Shown: piece by piece, positions 26,976-35,560 of the stretch
Layout: the number at the start of each line of letters is the position of its first letter
Numbering within the stretch: the stretch's first letter is position 1
Assembly: GCF_900128505.1 (NCBI RefSeq)
Contig: NZ_LT669941.1
Coordinates: 1,610,048-1,674,047, forward strand
DNA length: 64,000 nt
Source: Parabacteroides timonensis
Lineage (GTDB): Bacteria > Bacteroidota > Bacteroidia > Bacteroidales > Tannerellaceae
Reading direction: 5' to 3'
Program-made: the position numbers and the translations under genes
The notes under the pieces: generated by a model
Database searches by the model: none
What the model was told of the DNA's origin: nothing
What the model saw: only the letters and a program-made list of their open reading frames with translations

Positions 26976-28724
26976 ATGAGCGATATCAGAACGAACGAAG
27001 AAGAAGGCAAAAAGAGCCTGAATTTTATTGAAGCAAATGTTGAGAAAGATTTAGCAGAGGGTAAAAACGGAGGACGCGTACAAACCCGTTTCCCCCCTGA
27101 ACCCAACGGTTACCTGCATATCGGACACGCCAAAGCAATTTGCCTGGACTTCGGCATGGCAGAACGTTACAACGGGGTTTGTAACCTTCGTTTCGACGAC
27201 ACTAATCCGGTAAAGGAAGACGTAGAGTATGTCGATGCAATAAAAGAAGATATAGAATGGCTCGGATTTCATTGGAATAACATCTATTATGCATCCGACT
27301 ATTTCCAGCAGTTATGGGACTTTGCCGTCCGTCTGATCAAGGAAGGAAAAGCCTATATCGACGAACAAAGTTCGGAAGTTATCGCCCAGCAAAAAGGAAC
27401 CCCTACCCAACCGGGTATCAACAGTCCGTACCGCGACCGTCCCATCGAAGAAAACCTGGCTTTGTTCCAGAAGATGAGTGACGGAGAAGTGGAAGAAGGT
27501 GCTATGGTATTGCGTGCCAAGATCGACATGGCTAATTCCAATATGCATTTCCGCGACCCGATCATCTATCGTGTGGTAACATCCGCACATCACCACCGTA
27601 CAGGTGACAAGTGGAAAGTGTATCCGATGTACGACTTTGCACATGGACAGAGCGACTTCTTCGAAGGCGTTACGCATTCACTTTGTACCCTCGAATTCGT
27701 GGTACACCGCCCGTTGTACGACTTGTTCATCGACTGGCTGAAAGAAGGTAAAGACCTCGACGATAACCGTCCCCGTCAGACCGAGTTCAATAAACTGAAC
27801 CTGAGTTATACGCTAATGAGTAAGCGTAACCTACTTACACTGGTAAAAGAAAAGTTGGTCGATGGCTGGGACGATCCCCGCATGCCGACTATCTGTGCAT
27901 TCCGTCGCCGTGGTTATTCTCCCGAATCCATCCGCAAGTTTGTCGATAAGATCGGCTACACCACTTACGATGCCCTAAATGAGTTTGCCTTGTTGGAAAG
28001 CGCCGTTCGTGAAGACCTGAATGCCCGTGCCACACGTGTATCGGCCGTTCTTGACCCGGTCAAACTGATCATCACCAACTATCCGGAAGGAAAAGTGGAA
28101 GAAATGGAAGCCATCAATAACCCGGAAGATGAAACGGCAGGAACCCACCTGATCGAATTCAGCCGTGAGCTATGGATGGAAAGAGAAGACTTCATGGAAG
28201 ATGCACCGAAGAAGTTCTTCCGCATGACTCCGGGACAGGAAGTACGTCTGAAGAATGCCTATATCGTGAAATGTACCGGTTGCAAAAAGAACGATGCCGG
28301 CGAAGTAGTTGAAGTATATTGCGAATATGACCCGAATACCAAAAGCGGTATGCCCGATAGCAACCGTAAGGTAAAAGGCACCCTGCACTGGTTGAGTTGT
28401 GCTCACAGCCTGCCTGCCGAAGTCCGCTTATACGACCGTCTCTGGAAAGTAGAAAATCCACGTGACGAACTGGCTGCTATCCGCGAAGCAAAGGACTGTT
28501 CCGTTCTGGATGCGATGAAAGAGATCATCAATCCGGACTCATTAAACATACTTACTAATTGTTACGTAGAAAAATACCTGGCAAATGCCAAACCGTATGA
28601 TTACCTGCAATTCCAGCGTATCGGTTATTTCAACGTAGACAAAGATTCAACGCCAGAAAAGCTGATCTTCAACCGCACCGTATCCTTGAAAGATACCTGG
28701 AGCAAGGTGAAGGATAAAGCGTAA
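26976..28724 (+). CDS. glnS: Glutaminyl-tRNA synthetase
   Basis: 582 residues from the ATG at 26976 (MSDIRTNEEEGKKSLNFIE). The frame is open upstream from an earlier ATG at 26901, but a -7 element TACCTTTG at 26933-26940 lies inside that extension, so the later start is right. Class I synthetase signatures: HIGH in PNGYLHIGHAKA (about 44-55) and MSKR in place of KMSKS (YTLMSKRNL, about 268-276), then the anticodon-binding beta-barrels. It charges tRNA-Gln with glutamine in the cytoplasm. Confidence 0.97.
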   Translation: MSDIRTNEEEGKKSLNFIEANVEKDLAEGKNGGRVQTRFPPEPNGYLHIGHAKAICLDFGMAERYNGVCNLRFDDTNPVKEDVEYVDAIKEDIEWLGFHWNNIYYASDYFQQLWDFAVRLIKEGKAYIDEQSSEVIAQQKGTPTQPGINSPYRDRPIEENLALFQKMSDGEVEEGAMVLRAKIDMANSNMHFRDPIIYRVVTSAHHHRTGDKWKVYPMYDFAHGQSDFFEGVTHSLCTLEFVVHRPLYDLFIDWLKEGKDLDDNRPRQTEFNKLNLSYTLMSKRNLLTLVKEKLVDGWDDPRMPTICAFRRRGYSPESIRKFVDKIGYTTYDALNEFALLESAVREDLNARATRVSAVLDPVKLIITNYPEGKVEEMEAINNPEDETAGTHLIEFSRELWMEREDFMEDAPKKFFRMTPGQEVRLKNAYIVKCTGCKKNDAGEVVEVYCEYDPNTKSGMPDSNRKVKGTLHWLSCAHSLPAEVRLYDRLWKVENPRDELAAIREAKDCSVLDAMKEIINPDSLNILTNCYVEKYLANAKPYDYLQFQRIGYFNVDKDSTPEKLIFNRTVSLKDTWSKVKDKA

Positions 28725-28755
28725 TAAACAAGATAAAAGAGAATTTACCTGATAT

Positions 28756-30198
28756 ATGAAAAAAGATGATATTTCACGCCTGTTACAACGCTACCTGGAC
28801 GCCCACGAAAAAGGGAAAGAGCCCTATTTCGATGCGGACGAACTGAGTGACCTGTTGGACAGTTTTGAAGAATCGGACGATTATAAATACTTTGATGAAA
28901 TTTTAGCCTTAGGGCTAAAACTTCATCCGGGTAATATTGACTTGCAGATCAGACAATGCCGTTTTTATGTTTATAATGAAGATTATGAAAGCGCACTTGC
29001 TTTGATCGACACCATTGCCGAAACCGACAGCCAGGACCTGGACTTATTACGACTCGAATGCTTTTGTATGCTCGACCAATATGATAAAGTGGTCGAATAC
29101 ACGGAAGACATCGCAGCGAGAGACTGTGATTATCTCGAATTGGCTTTCGAATACATCGCTCCTCTTTTAAGTGATATGGAAATGAATAAGGAAGCCCGTG
29201 ATTATATCAAGCGCGGTATTACTTTGTTTCCGGACAACCTCAACCTAAAAGACGAGTTATGTTATAGCCTGGAAATGGAAGGCGATATCGACGGGGCGAT
29301 TACAATATGTAACGAACTGATCGATAAAGATCCTTATTCGCACGATTATTGGTTCTCACTGGGACGTCTCTATTCCATCAAGGCTGAATTCGACAAAGCA
29401 ATCGAAGCATTCGACTTTGCCCTTACCTGCGACGATTCGGACCCCGAACTGAAAATACTGAAAGCCTATTGCCTCTATATGAATGAAAATTATGAAAAGG
29501 CATTGGAGGTATATAAAGAGATCGAAACCGATTCGGATATGACGGAGCGTATCAAACCGCTCATGGCTGAATGTTATATCAAGCTGGAGGACTATGAAGG
29601 AGCATACAGAATGCTAAAAGATATTATCGGAAAGAAGATCGTAACCAACGAACCGGCAGCTTATATCAATTATATCCGGTGCTGTACGGAAACAAACCGT
29701 GACCGCGAAGCATCCAATACACTGATAAAAGCAGTTGAATTATTTCCAAATAATGTCCGGATACTATCTTTACTGGCACTAACTTACGTCGAGAACGGAG
29801 AAGACAGGCTTGCTATCGACACTACCGAACGCTTGTTTAATGTACTGGATCAGGGAAGTGATTATCTACCCGAAGATTACGAAAGCCTGTTTCATGCAGG
29901 ACAGTTTCTGTATATGAAAGGAGAGATAGAAAAGGCACTCAAATATTATCTAAAGGTATTGGAGGTTAACCCCGACATGCCTTATATCCATCTTCACTTG
30001 GCGATGGCTTATCTGGCGAAAGGCGACATGAAGCATTTCGGTGAGCATTTCTCACAGACCTCTCCCCAGGAACTGGTAGAGTATCTTGAAAGCTCGGGAG
30101 TCGACTTTAGCGATGTGGAACAACAGCTAATGGGCAAACACATTCCCCCCGAAGATCTGACGAAGGAATTCCTCAATAATAAAGACAATAACAATTAA
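28756..30198 (+). CDS. Tetratricopeptide-repeat protein
   Basis: A 480-residue soluble, acidic protein made of about ten TPR-like helical pairs (for example YWFSLGRLYSIKAEFDKAIE, about 197-216, and LFHAGQFLYMKGEIEKALKY, about 377-396). No signal peptide or catalytic motif is visible. It lies 31 bp after glnS, and its stop codon TAA is directly followed by the ATG of the DUF368 gene, so the two are almost certainly co-translated. TPR proteins scaffold protein-protein contacts; the partner is unknown. Confidence 0.9.
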   Translation: MKKDDISRLLQRYLDAHEKGKEPYFDADELSDLLDSFEESDDYKYFDEILALGLKLHPGNIDLQIRQCRFYVYNEDYESALALIDTIAETDSQDLDLLRLECFCMLDQYDKVVEYTEDIAARDCDYLELAFEYIAPLLSDMEMNKEARDYIKRGITLFPDNLNLKDELCYSLEMEGDIDGAITICNELIDKDPYSHDYWFSLGRLYSIKAEFDKAIEAFDFALTCDDSDPELKILKAYCLYMNENYEKALEVYKEIETDSDMTERIKPLMAECYIKLEDYEGAYRMLKDIIGKKIVTNEPAAYINYIRCCTETNRDREASNTLIKAVELFPNNVRILSLLALTYVENGEDRLAIDTTERLFNVLDQGSDYLPEDYESLFHAGQFLYMKGEIEKALKYYLKVLEVNPDMPYIHLHLAMAYLAKGDMKHFGEHFSQTSPQELVEYLESSGVDFSDVEQQLMGKHIPPEDLTKEFLNNKDNNN

Positions 30199-31104
30199 AT
30201 GAAGAGAAATCTAAAAGACTACGGTCTCTTACTTTTGAAAGGCATGGGGATGGGGGCGGCAGATGTCGTGCCCGGAGTATCAGGTGGTACGATTGCCTTT
30301 ATTGTAGGTATTTATGAAGAACTGATCGATTCGATCAAAAGTATTAACGGAGCCAGCCTGAAATTACTGTTTACAGGAAAGATCGCAGCTTTCTGGAAAG
30401 CGATCAATGCAAACTTCCTGTTGGCACTTGTTTCCGGTATCGGTATCAGTATCTTTTCCTTGGCAAAGATTATTACCTGGTTGCTGGTCACACATCCGAT
30501 CCTGGTATGGGCATTCTTCTTCGGGTTAGTATTGGCGTCTACCTGGTTCGTATCGAAAGATATCAAACAATGGAACTGGAAGTCAGTCCTATGTTTTATC
30601 ATCGGGGCTATCATCGCTTATTACATTACGGTTGCTACACCGGCCGAAACTCCGACCAACCTGTTCTTTATCTTCCTTTGCGGAGCAATTGCCATCTGTG
30701 CAATGATCCTGCCGGGTATTTCAGGTAGTTTCATCCTGGTATTACTGGGTAAATACTTTTATATCATGGAAGCGGTAAAAACATTCAACATCCCGGTCAT
30801 GCTTGTTTTCATTTGTGGAGCAGTTTTAGGTATTACTTCTTTTTCCCGTGTACTTTCTTTTGCCTTACGAAGATTTCACGACACCACAATTGCCGTATTA
30901 GCCGGATTTATGCTAGGTTCGCTGAATAAAGTATGGCCATGGAAGAAGACAGTCGAAACATTTACAGGTGATGGACAATCTTTTCTGGAAGAATCAAACA
31001 TCCTACCCGATCAATTAGTATGGGAAGCTGTCGGATTAATGATCTTCGGTTTTGCTATCGTATATTTCCTTGAAAAGTTATCCATGAAAGGAGCTAAGGC
31101 TTAA
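30199..31104 (+). CDS. DUF368-family membrane protein, candidate undecaprenyl-phosphate translocase
   Basis: A 301-residue polytopic protein with the paired DUF368 motifs PGVSGGTIAFIVGIYEELI (about 25-43) and LPGISGSFILVLLGKYF (about 173-189), which are inverted-repeat re-entrant segments. Family knowledge: DUF368 proteins (PopT) have been linked to recycling of undecaprenyl phosphate, the lipid carrier of cell-wall and surface polysaccharides. It starts directly at the stop of the TPR gene. A weak hairpin at 31202-31230 and a stronger terminator at 31326-31373 lie downstream. Confidence 0.9.
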   Translation: MKRNLKDYGLLLLKGMGMGAADVVPGVSGGTIAFIVGIYEELIDSIKSINGASLKLLFTGKIAAFWKAINANFLLALVSGIGISIFSLAKIITWLLVTHPILVWAFFFGLVLASTWFVSKDIKQWNWKSVLCFIIGAIIAYYITVATPAETPTNLFFIFLCGAIAICAMILPGISGSFILVLLGKYFYIMEAVKTFNIPVMLVFICGAVLGITSFSRVLSFALRRFHDTTIAVLAGFMLGSLNKVWPWKKTVETFTGDGQSFLEESNILPDQLVWEAVGLMIFGFAIVYFLEKLSMKGAKA

Positions 31105-31143
31105 AAAAGAAATCTCTTCCCTATGCTCACGCACGAGGAAGAG
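31103..31143 (-). terminator. Minus-strand intrinsic terminator of the orphan sigma-54 transcript
   Basis: On the minus strand CTCTTCC, 16-nt loop, GGAAGAG, then ATTTCTTTTTT. The T tract is on the minus strand only, so it does not serve the plus-strand DUF368 gene, whose stop codon it abuts. Confidence 0.7.
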
Positions 31144-31275
31144 CTCGTTCTCTCGCCAAAGAGAACCTCATCAATTATGTTAACCTTATTATGGGTTAAA
31201 GAGGGAGCGATTCGCCAAGAGTTGCTCCCTTTATCGTTGAAAACACACATTATTCTATTATTGTTCATCTTTTAC

Positions 31276-31290
31276 GCAAAGATTGTGCCA
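31276..31290 (-). promoter_or_regulatory. Second, internal sigma-54-like promoter
   Basis: On the minus strand TGGCACA-ATCT-TTGC, a near-perfect -24/-12 match with a predicted start near 31264, just before the four stem-loops. It lies 182 bp from the operators and inside the 25-codon frame, so it could also be coincidence. Confidence 0.5.
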
Positions 31291-31325
31291 AAAACTTATC
31301 TAACTGAGAACTAACCTCATAACTA

Positions 31326-31373
31326 AACCGAACGTTGTCCATTAATGGACAGTTGTCCGGTTTTTATTTATTT
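31326..31373 (+). terminator. Strong plus-strand hairpin terminator
   Basis: AACCGAACGTTGTCCAT pairs with ATGGACAGTTGTCCGGTT almost end to end, followed by TTTTTATTTATTT on the plus strand. It probably ends read-through transcription from the TPR/DUF368 operon. It lies inside the predicted minus-strand transcript. Confidence 0.7.
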
Positions 31374-31402
31374 CATGCTTCCGGCACATCACCCACACTA
31401 TT

Positions 31403-31417
31403 GCAAACAGCGTGCCA
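31403..31417 (-). promoter_or_regulatory. Sigma-54 promoter facing a gene-free region
   Basis: On the minus strand TGGCACG-CTGT-TTGC, a perfect match. The predicted start is near 31391. The distance to the paired operators (54 bp) matches the exporter promoters at 10.1 and 22.0 kb within 1 bp. Confidence 0.85.
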
Positions 31418-31471
31418 AAAACACATCTCATTAATTATCAACGATATACTAATTCAACAGTTATTCAGTCA

Positions 31472-31509
31472 TGTCAAATAATTAGACACTGACGTCTAAT
31501 TATTTGACA
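31472..31509. promoter_or_regulatory. Paired circuit-1 operators forming a 38-bp inverted repeat
   Basis: TGTCAAATAATTAGACA (31472-31488) and CGTCTAATTATTTGACA (31493-31509), 21 bp apart. Together the outer 16-bp arms are exact inverted repeats around ACTGAC. They lie 8 bp past the stop codon of the permease gene ending at 31517. Confidence 0.82.
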
Positions 31510-31516
31510 ATTCAAG

Positions 31517-32911
31517 TTATCTCACATCATATCTTGTAAAGAAATAGAAGCAAGCCATAAACAGTACGGCAATCGTGATTATCATAGCGATCAGATAGCC
31601 TCCGATAAATTCGAAACGCTGTCCGAAAGAAGCAATCTGCTCCTGATACTGCGGGATCTGGTCGACTGCTACCGGTTTCTTACTGGTAGAATAATCTTCG
31701 TACGGATTATACCAGTGCGGACTGTCGGAATCCTTTGCATCGATATCCTTAAACCATTGCAGGAACCGTTCCTGGAAAATATGTAAATCATTCCAGTTCT
31801 TCTGGAAACGGAGATAACCACCTCCCAGGAAAGCTTCGTTCATATAATCAAACTGTGCAATCGGTGAAAGCAAGGTGAAATTACGGGTTTGCTCAAACTG
31901 CCGGAATTGTTGCAGGTAATAGGCGTCATTGAACTTTTTTGCGTTATTCATCAAGTTAGTCTGATTATTTGCACGTAACTCATGACGGGGATAGAATGGA
32001 TTATTGCCACTGGATGACCAACTTCCCTCCGGAGCATTACGATTAATATCATCACTAGCTTCCCGGAGTTTTTGGTTTACATCTTCCGATGAAGGTATGC
32101 TGAACAGCTTTTTCGCCCAAAACACAGAAGTATTAGGAATAATAACTGCAGCAAACAACCAAAAACAGAGAGATATTAATAGACTGATATTTGAATAACG
32201 CGTTACGACCGATGAAAATAGACCGAATACCGCGAAAGTAGTAATAAACAACAGACTGATCAGTATAAACCCGGCGGTCTCCATCAAAAAGCTACCATTC
32301 AACTGTACTTGCCCGGAAACTGCCAGAATAAGCAGACTGATTATAATGCCAACCAGTTCCATCATCCCCACAACCGTAACAATACTCACCAGTTTACTAC
32401 ACAGAAATGTACGCCGGGGTACAGCATTTGAAAAGACCAGTGCCAACGTCCTCTCCTCTTTCTCTCCTGAGATTGCATCAAAAGCAAAAAGCAAAGTAAT
32501 AAAACTCAGAAACATCGATACAATGAACGACCAACTCAGGCTCTCTCCACGGCTTAACAAAGGATTGTTGCTATCGTGACGTACCGAGTAATCAAACACA
32601 TTGTAAGCGCTGTAACGGATTCGATTAGGTAAATAACTTTCTTTACAATCAGCAATTACACTGTTTTCACGCGGAGAAGTGACAAAGTTATTCCTTGTTG
32701 TTGCTACTTTTGAAACATTTTCAGCTTGTTTAGCCACAGACTCTTGTTGTGCCTTGCTATACTTGGCGTAATTATTATGCATATCTTTAAAAGAAGAAGT
32801 AAACGAAATACTCCCCAGGGTAAAGACCAACACGACAATTACAAAAGAAACCTGAAAACGCAGACTATACAAGTAGTTCTGCAATTCCCGTATATATAAA
32901 GTTGTAAACAT
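31517..32911 (-). CDS. ABC-2 type transporter permease, second subunit
   Basis: A 464-residue membrane protein: N-terminal helix (about 18-40), a long extracytoplasmic stretch, then five helices (about 130-260) with the ABC-2 block GEKEERTLALVFSNAVPRRTFL (about 150-171), a second large external part and a C-terminal helix (about 435-458). It ends TRYDVR, like its neighbour's MKYDVR, so the two permeases are paralogues and probably form a heterodimer. It is the last gene of the exporter operon, 15 bp after the first permease. The substrate is unknown. Confidence 0.92.
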   Translation of the reverse strand: MFTTLYIRELQNYLYSLRFQVSFVIVVLVFTLGSISFTSSFKDMHNNYAKYSKAQQESVAKQAENVSKVATTRNNFVTSPRENSVIADCKESYLPNRIRYSAYNVFDYSVRHDSNNPLLSRGESLSWSFIVSMFLSFITLLFAFDAISGEKEERTLALVFSNAVPRRTFLCSKLVSIVTVVGMMELVGIIISLLILAVSGQVQLNGSFLMETAGFILISLLFITTFAVFGLFSSVVTRYSNISLLISLCFWLFAAVIIPNTSVFWAKKLFSIPSSEDVNQKLREASDDINRNAPEGSWSSSGNNPFYPRHELRANNQTNLMNNAKKFNDAYYLQQFRQFEQTRNFTLLSPIAQFDYMNEAFLGGGYLRFQKNWNDLHIFQERFLQWFKDIDAKDSDSPHWYNPYEDYSTSKKPVAVDQIPQYQEQIASFGQRFEFIGGYLIAMIITIAVLFMACFYFFTRYDVR

Positions 32912-32926
32912 AACTGTAATTATTTA

Positions 32927-34462
32927 TTATCTGACATCATATTTCATAAACGATACGATCGTACCGACCAACAAGACGATCGCCAACCCCAACAAAGCAC
33001 ATAAACGCCCCAAAGCATCACCCAAAGCAGCAGAAAGTGTTGCAGGCTGAGGAATATAACGAGGCATAGCACTTGTATCCAGATATGGGAACTCACTATA
33101 CCCTCTATCGTATTTCCTCCTTGCCGTTTCATCCCCCGAATCCACCTCTGCCTGTGTAGGAAACTCGTCCAAAGGCTGAGGGGTAAAATAAGCAGTAGAT
33201 TCGAATAACTTATGATCTTTAAAATAAGTTATTACACTCTCACGATAATTACGAAGGCCATCCATGTATTTCAGAAAACTATTCGCATTTGTATGGCACA
33301 AAGCTTCAGTGGTTTGACCAAACAGCTCGGAAGGCGACAACCAGGCGATGGCCTGTTGCAAGTGTTGTTGACGCATCAATCCATCCAGGTAATCGCGTTG
33401 CAAAGCCCATTTCTTATCCGCATTATTTAGCATGACAGGAGTTGCCCAAATTTGCATCTGCTGATGGAATAAAGGTGTTTCCTTCGGCCCTCCGGCTAAT
33501 TCCAGATACTCCACATTATCCCCATTACAATTGTTATAACTCAGGAACTTCATATTAACCCTTTGGGCTGCATGCGGCCATTCTTCATAATACTCTTTAT
33601 AATAAGTATCATCATAATCTTCCATCGCAGCCTGCACATTGTCATATAACGGCGCCTTTGAAATACTCTGTGCCAGGTAAGTTGCAATATTAGGCATCAG
33701 GAAAAGAAACCATATCCAGCATAACAAGCTGATAATAATAGATGATGACGAATGCGTTACCCTGCTGGAAATAAACATTCCTAACAAAAGAAATACCAAC
33801 ATATAAATAACAGAGGTCAGGAAAAGCAGTAACAGGCCACCCCAGTCGGATGCAGAAAAGGATATTCCCGGATTAACCACGATAATCAGGCAAGCCAACA
33901 GATAACAAAATAACAGAATCGGCAGCAACGTAAGCAACAACCCCAACAACTTCCCCATCAGGAAAGAGATACGGCTCACTTGTCCGGTAAATGTCAATTT
34001 CATCGTTCCATCCTCCCGTTCCCGTGTGATGGCATCATACGAGAAGACAAGCGCCAACAACGAGATCAGAATAGCGATTACTTTCGAGAAGTCGATCGAG
34101 AAAAAAGCATTCAGCAGCGGATTATCACGGGTGATCGTATGTCCTTCCGGAAACAACGGATACTCCCAGAAAGCAATCTTTACCTTATTTCCTATATTGC
34201 TGATAATACCCGTACTAAAGATACTAAGAGGTTCAGGTTCCTGAACGATAGTAGGCCGTACCGCCGACCACACCCGGCTCTCCTTCAACTCCTTATCGGC
34301 TTGTGCCTGTTCGATCTTATAGACACGTACCTGGTTCTCATAATTATCCACACTGACGATAATCGTGAACGGTATCACCAGCAGACACAATACAAACCCT
34401 ATAATAAACCTGACTGACAACAAGTTCAGCAGGAAATCTTTTTTTGCTATTAACCAAATCAT
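32927..34462 (-). CDS. ABC-2 type transporter permease, first subunit
   Basis: A 511-residue permease with the same topology as the next gene: helix near 15-35, a helix cluster at about 125-265 with TREREDGTMKLTFTGQVSRISFLMG split across a cytoplasmic loop and first helix, a large extracytoplasmic domain (about 265-470) and a final helix ending MKYDVR. It lies 30 bp after the ATPase gene. ABC-2 permeases with big external domains are typical of exporters for peptides, polysaccharide or antimicrobial compounds. Confidence 0.92.
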   Translation of the reverse strand: MIWLIAKKDFLLNLLSVRFIIGFVLCLLVIPFTIIVSVDNYENQVRVYKIEQAQADKELKESRVWSAVRPTIVQEPEPLSIFSTGIISNIGNKVKIAFWEYPLFPEGHTITRDNPLLNAFFSIDFSKVIAILISLLALVFSYDAITREREDGTMKLTFTGQVSRISFLMGKLLGLLLTLLPILLFCYLLACLIIVVNPGISFSASDWGGLLLLFLTSVIYMLVFLLLGMFISSRVTHSSSSIIISLLCWIWFLFLMPNIATYLAQSISKAPLYDNVQAAMEDYDDTYYKEYYEEWPHAAQRVNMKFLSYNNCNGDNVEYLELAGGPKETPLFHQQMQIWATPVMLNNADKKWALQRDYLDGLMRQQHLQQAIAWLSPSELFGQTTEALCHTNANSFLKYMDGLRNYRESVITYFKDHKLFESTAYFTPQPLDEFPTQAEVDSGDETARRKYDRGYSEFPYLDTSAMPRYIPQPATLSAALGDALGRLCALLGLAIVLLVGTIVSFMKYDVR

Positions 34463-34492
34463 AGTATTTAATATATTATATCGTTTGTACTC

Positions 34493-35212
34493 TTATTCCA
34501 GGACTGCTTCCTGCATATAATCCAGATAGATACGTTCCAGGTCGTCCTGAAGGAACTCTTCACGGCTACGAAGCATGACCAGGCGGCCTTCTTTCATGAT
34601 GCCGACCCGGTCGGCAACCGCTTTGGCACGGAAGAGGTCGTGGGTACACATCAGGATACTTTTACCGGCATTACGCAGGTTGATCAATATCTGCATCAGT
34701 TCGGCAGCACTCTTGGGGTCGAGGCCGGTGGTAGGTTCGTCCATAACGATGTTGTCGGCATCCTTAATGATGGCGATGGCCAGACCCACTTTCTGGCGCA
34801 TACCTTTGGAGAAGGTCTTCAGCTTACGTTCGAAAGCTTCTTCCTGAAGGCCGACACGGCGCATAACGTTATAGTACTCCGTCTTCGTCAGTGTTGTCTT
34901 TCCTCCCAGGCGGGCAAAGAAGTCGAGGTTCTGGCGGGCGGTGAAGTTTCCGTACAACATGACATTTTCAGAGACGAAAGCGACATGGTTCTTTGTCTCC
35001 AACGGACTCTCCATTACATCGATACCATCGATCAGGGCATGGCCCGAAGTCGGTTCGATGAAATTAAGGAAGATGTTGATGGAAGTTGTTTTACCTGCAC
35101 CGTTAGCTCCCAGAAGAAAGAATATCTCACCCGGTTTGATTTCCAGGTTCAGTGAATCGAGGGCCAGGTTGCCGTCTTCATATCTCTTTGTTAAATCAAT
35201 CGCTTGTAACAT
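34493..35212 (-). CDS. ABC-2 exporter ATP-binding protein
   Basis: A 239-residue ATPase: Walker A GANGAGKTT (35-43), signature FSKGMRQK (134-141) in place of LSGGQ as usual in ABC-2 drug/polysaccharide exporters, and Walker B with catalytic Glu in NIVMDEPTTGLD (154-165). It is the fuel subunit for the two permeases downstream. Upstream, 406 bp of hairpin-rich repeat DNA separate it from the NEW3 protein gene, so it may be partly uncoupled from the distant sigma-54 promoter. Confidence 0.95.
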   Translation of the reverse strand: MLQAIDLTKRYEDGNLALDSLNLEIKPGEIFFLLGANGAGKTTSINIFLNFIEPTSGHALIDGIDVMESPLETKNHVAFVSENVMLYGNFTARQNLDFFARLGGKTTLTKTEYYNVMRRVGLQEEAFERKLKTFSKGMRQKVGLAIAIIKDADNIVMDEPTTGLDPKSAAELMQILINLRNAGKSILMCTHDLFRAKAVADRVGIMKEGRLVMLRSREEFLQDDLERIYLDYMQEAVLE

Positions 35213-35286
35213 AGTGTTTATTTTTTAGTTGTTTTTATTTATTTCAATTATTATCAGAGTTGAGCCTATTCGTGTCGTTGTCTTCA

Positions 35287-35523
35287 ACAAGGCTCCACCT
35301 TGTGCCGCAGGCTCTATTTTGCCGTCTGCTTCAGCTGACGGACTAATAATCAGGAGGCAAAGCCTCTTCCTCTGTGGGCTTAAGCCCCTTTCTTCAAAAG
35401 GGCTGTCCAATATATTTTAAAGGGGTTAAAACCCACAGAGGATCCGGCAAAGCCGGAGCATTTAAATATCCGTTTGCTGAAGCAAACGGCAAAAGAAAGC
35501 CTGCGGCATGAGGCTCCGCCTCA
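35287..35523. repeat. Cluster of seven short palindromes inside the exporter operon
   Basis: Hairpins: ACAAGG/CCTTGT (35287-35303), CCGTC/GACGG (35322-35341), GAGGC-AAA-GCCTC (35354-35366), a 23-bp arm pair (35369-35391 with 35419-35441, beginning CCTCTGTGGG), TCCGGC-AAA-GCCGGA (35443-35457), CCGTTTGC-TGAA-GCAAACGG (35470-35489) and TGAGGC-TCC-GCCTCA (35509-35523). It looks like repetitive extragenic palindrome DNA. No gene that I can support lies in 35213-35618. Confidence 0.8.
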
Positions 35524-35560
35524 TAAAAGACTCAGTTTTTCTAGTTCCGATCGCGAAGCC

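Larger units (their letters stand above)
31103..31391 (-). ncRNA. Candidate sigma-54-dependent small RNA or small-peptide transcript
   Basis: Predicted from signals, not from homology. A sigma-54 promoter (31403-31417) with paired operators reads into this region, and a minus-strand terminator closes it. Between 31231 and 31114 are four successive stem-loops: AGGGAGC/GCTCCCT, TTAACC/GGTTAA, GTTCTCT/AGAGAAC and CTCTTCC/GGAAGAG. Two short reading frames also exist: 25 codons (31342-31265, starting MDNVRFSYEV) and 55 codons (31268-31101, starting MNNNRIMCVF), overlapping by ATGA. Neither has a recognisable relative or clear ribosome site. The 412-bp gap holds no other gene that I can see. Confidence 0.45.

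Noticed and set aside
31123..31314. 63-codon plus-strand frame after DUF368
   Set aside because: It runs through the stem-loops and sigma-54 box of the opposite strand, with no signal peptide, motif or ribosome site to support it.
35225..35410. Protein-coding frame in the hairpin cluster
   Set aside because: The open frame is a by-product of GC-rich palindromes; composition and lack of a ribosome site argue against a gene.
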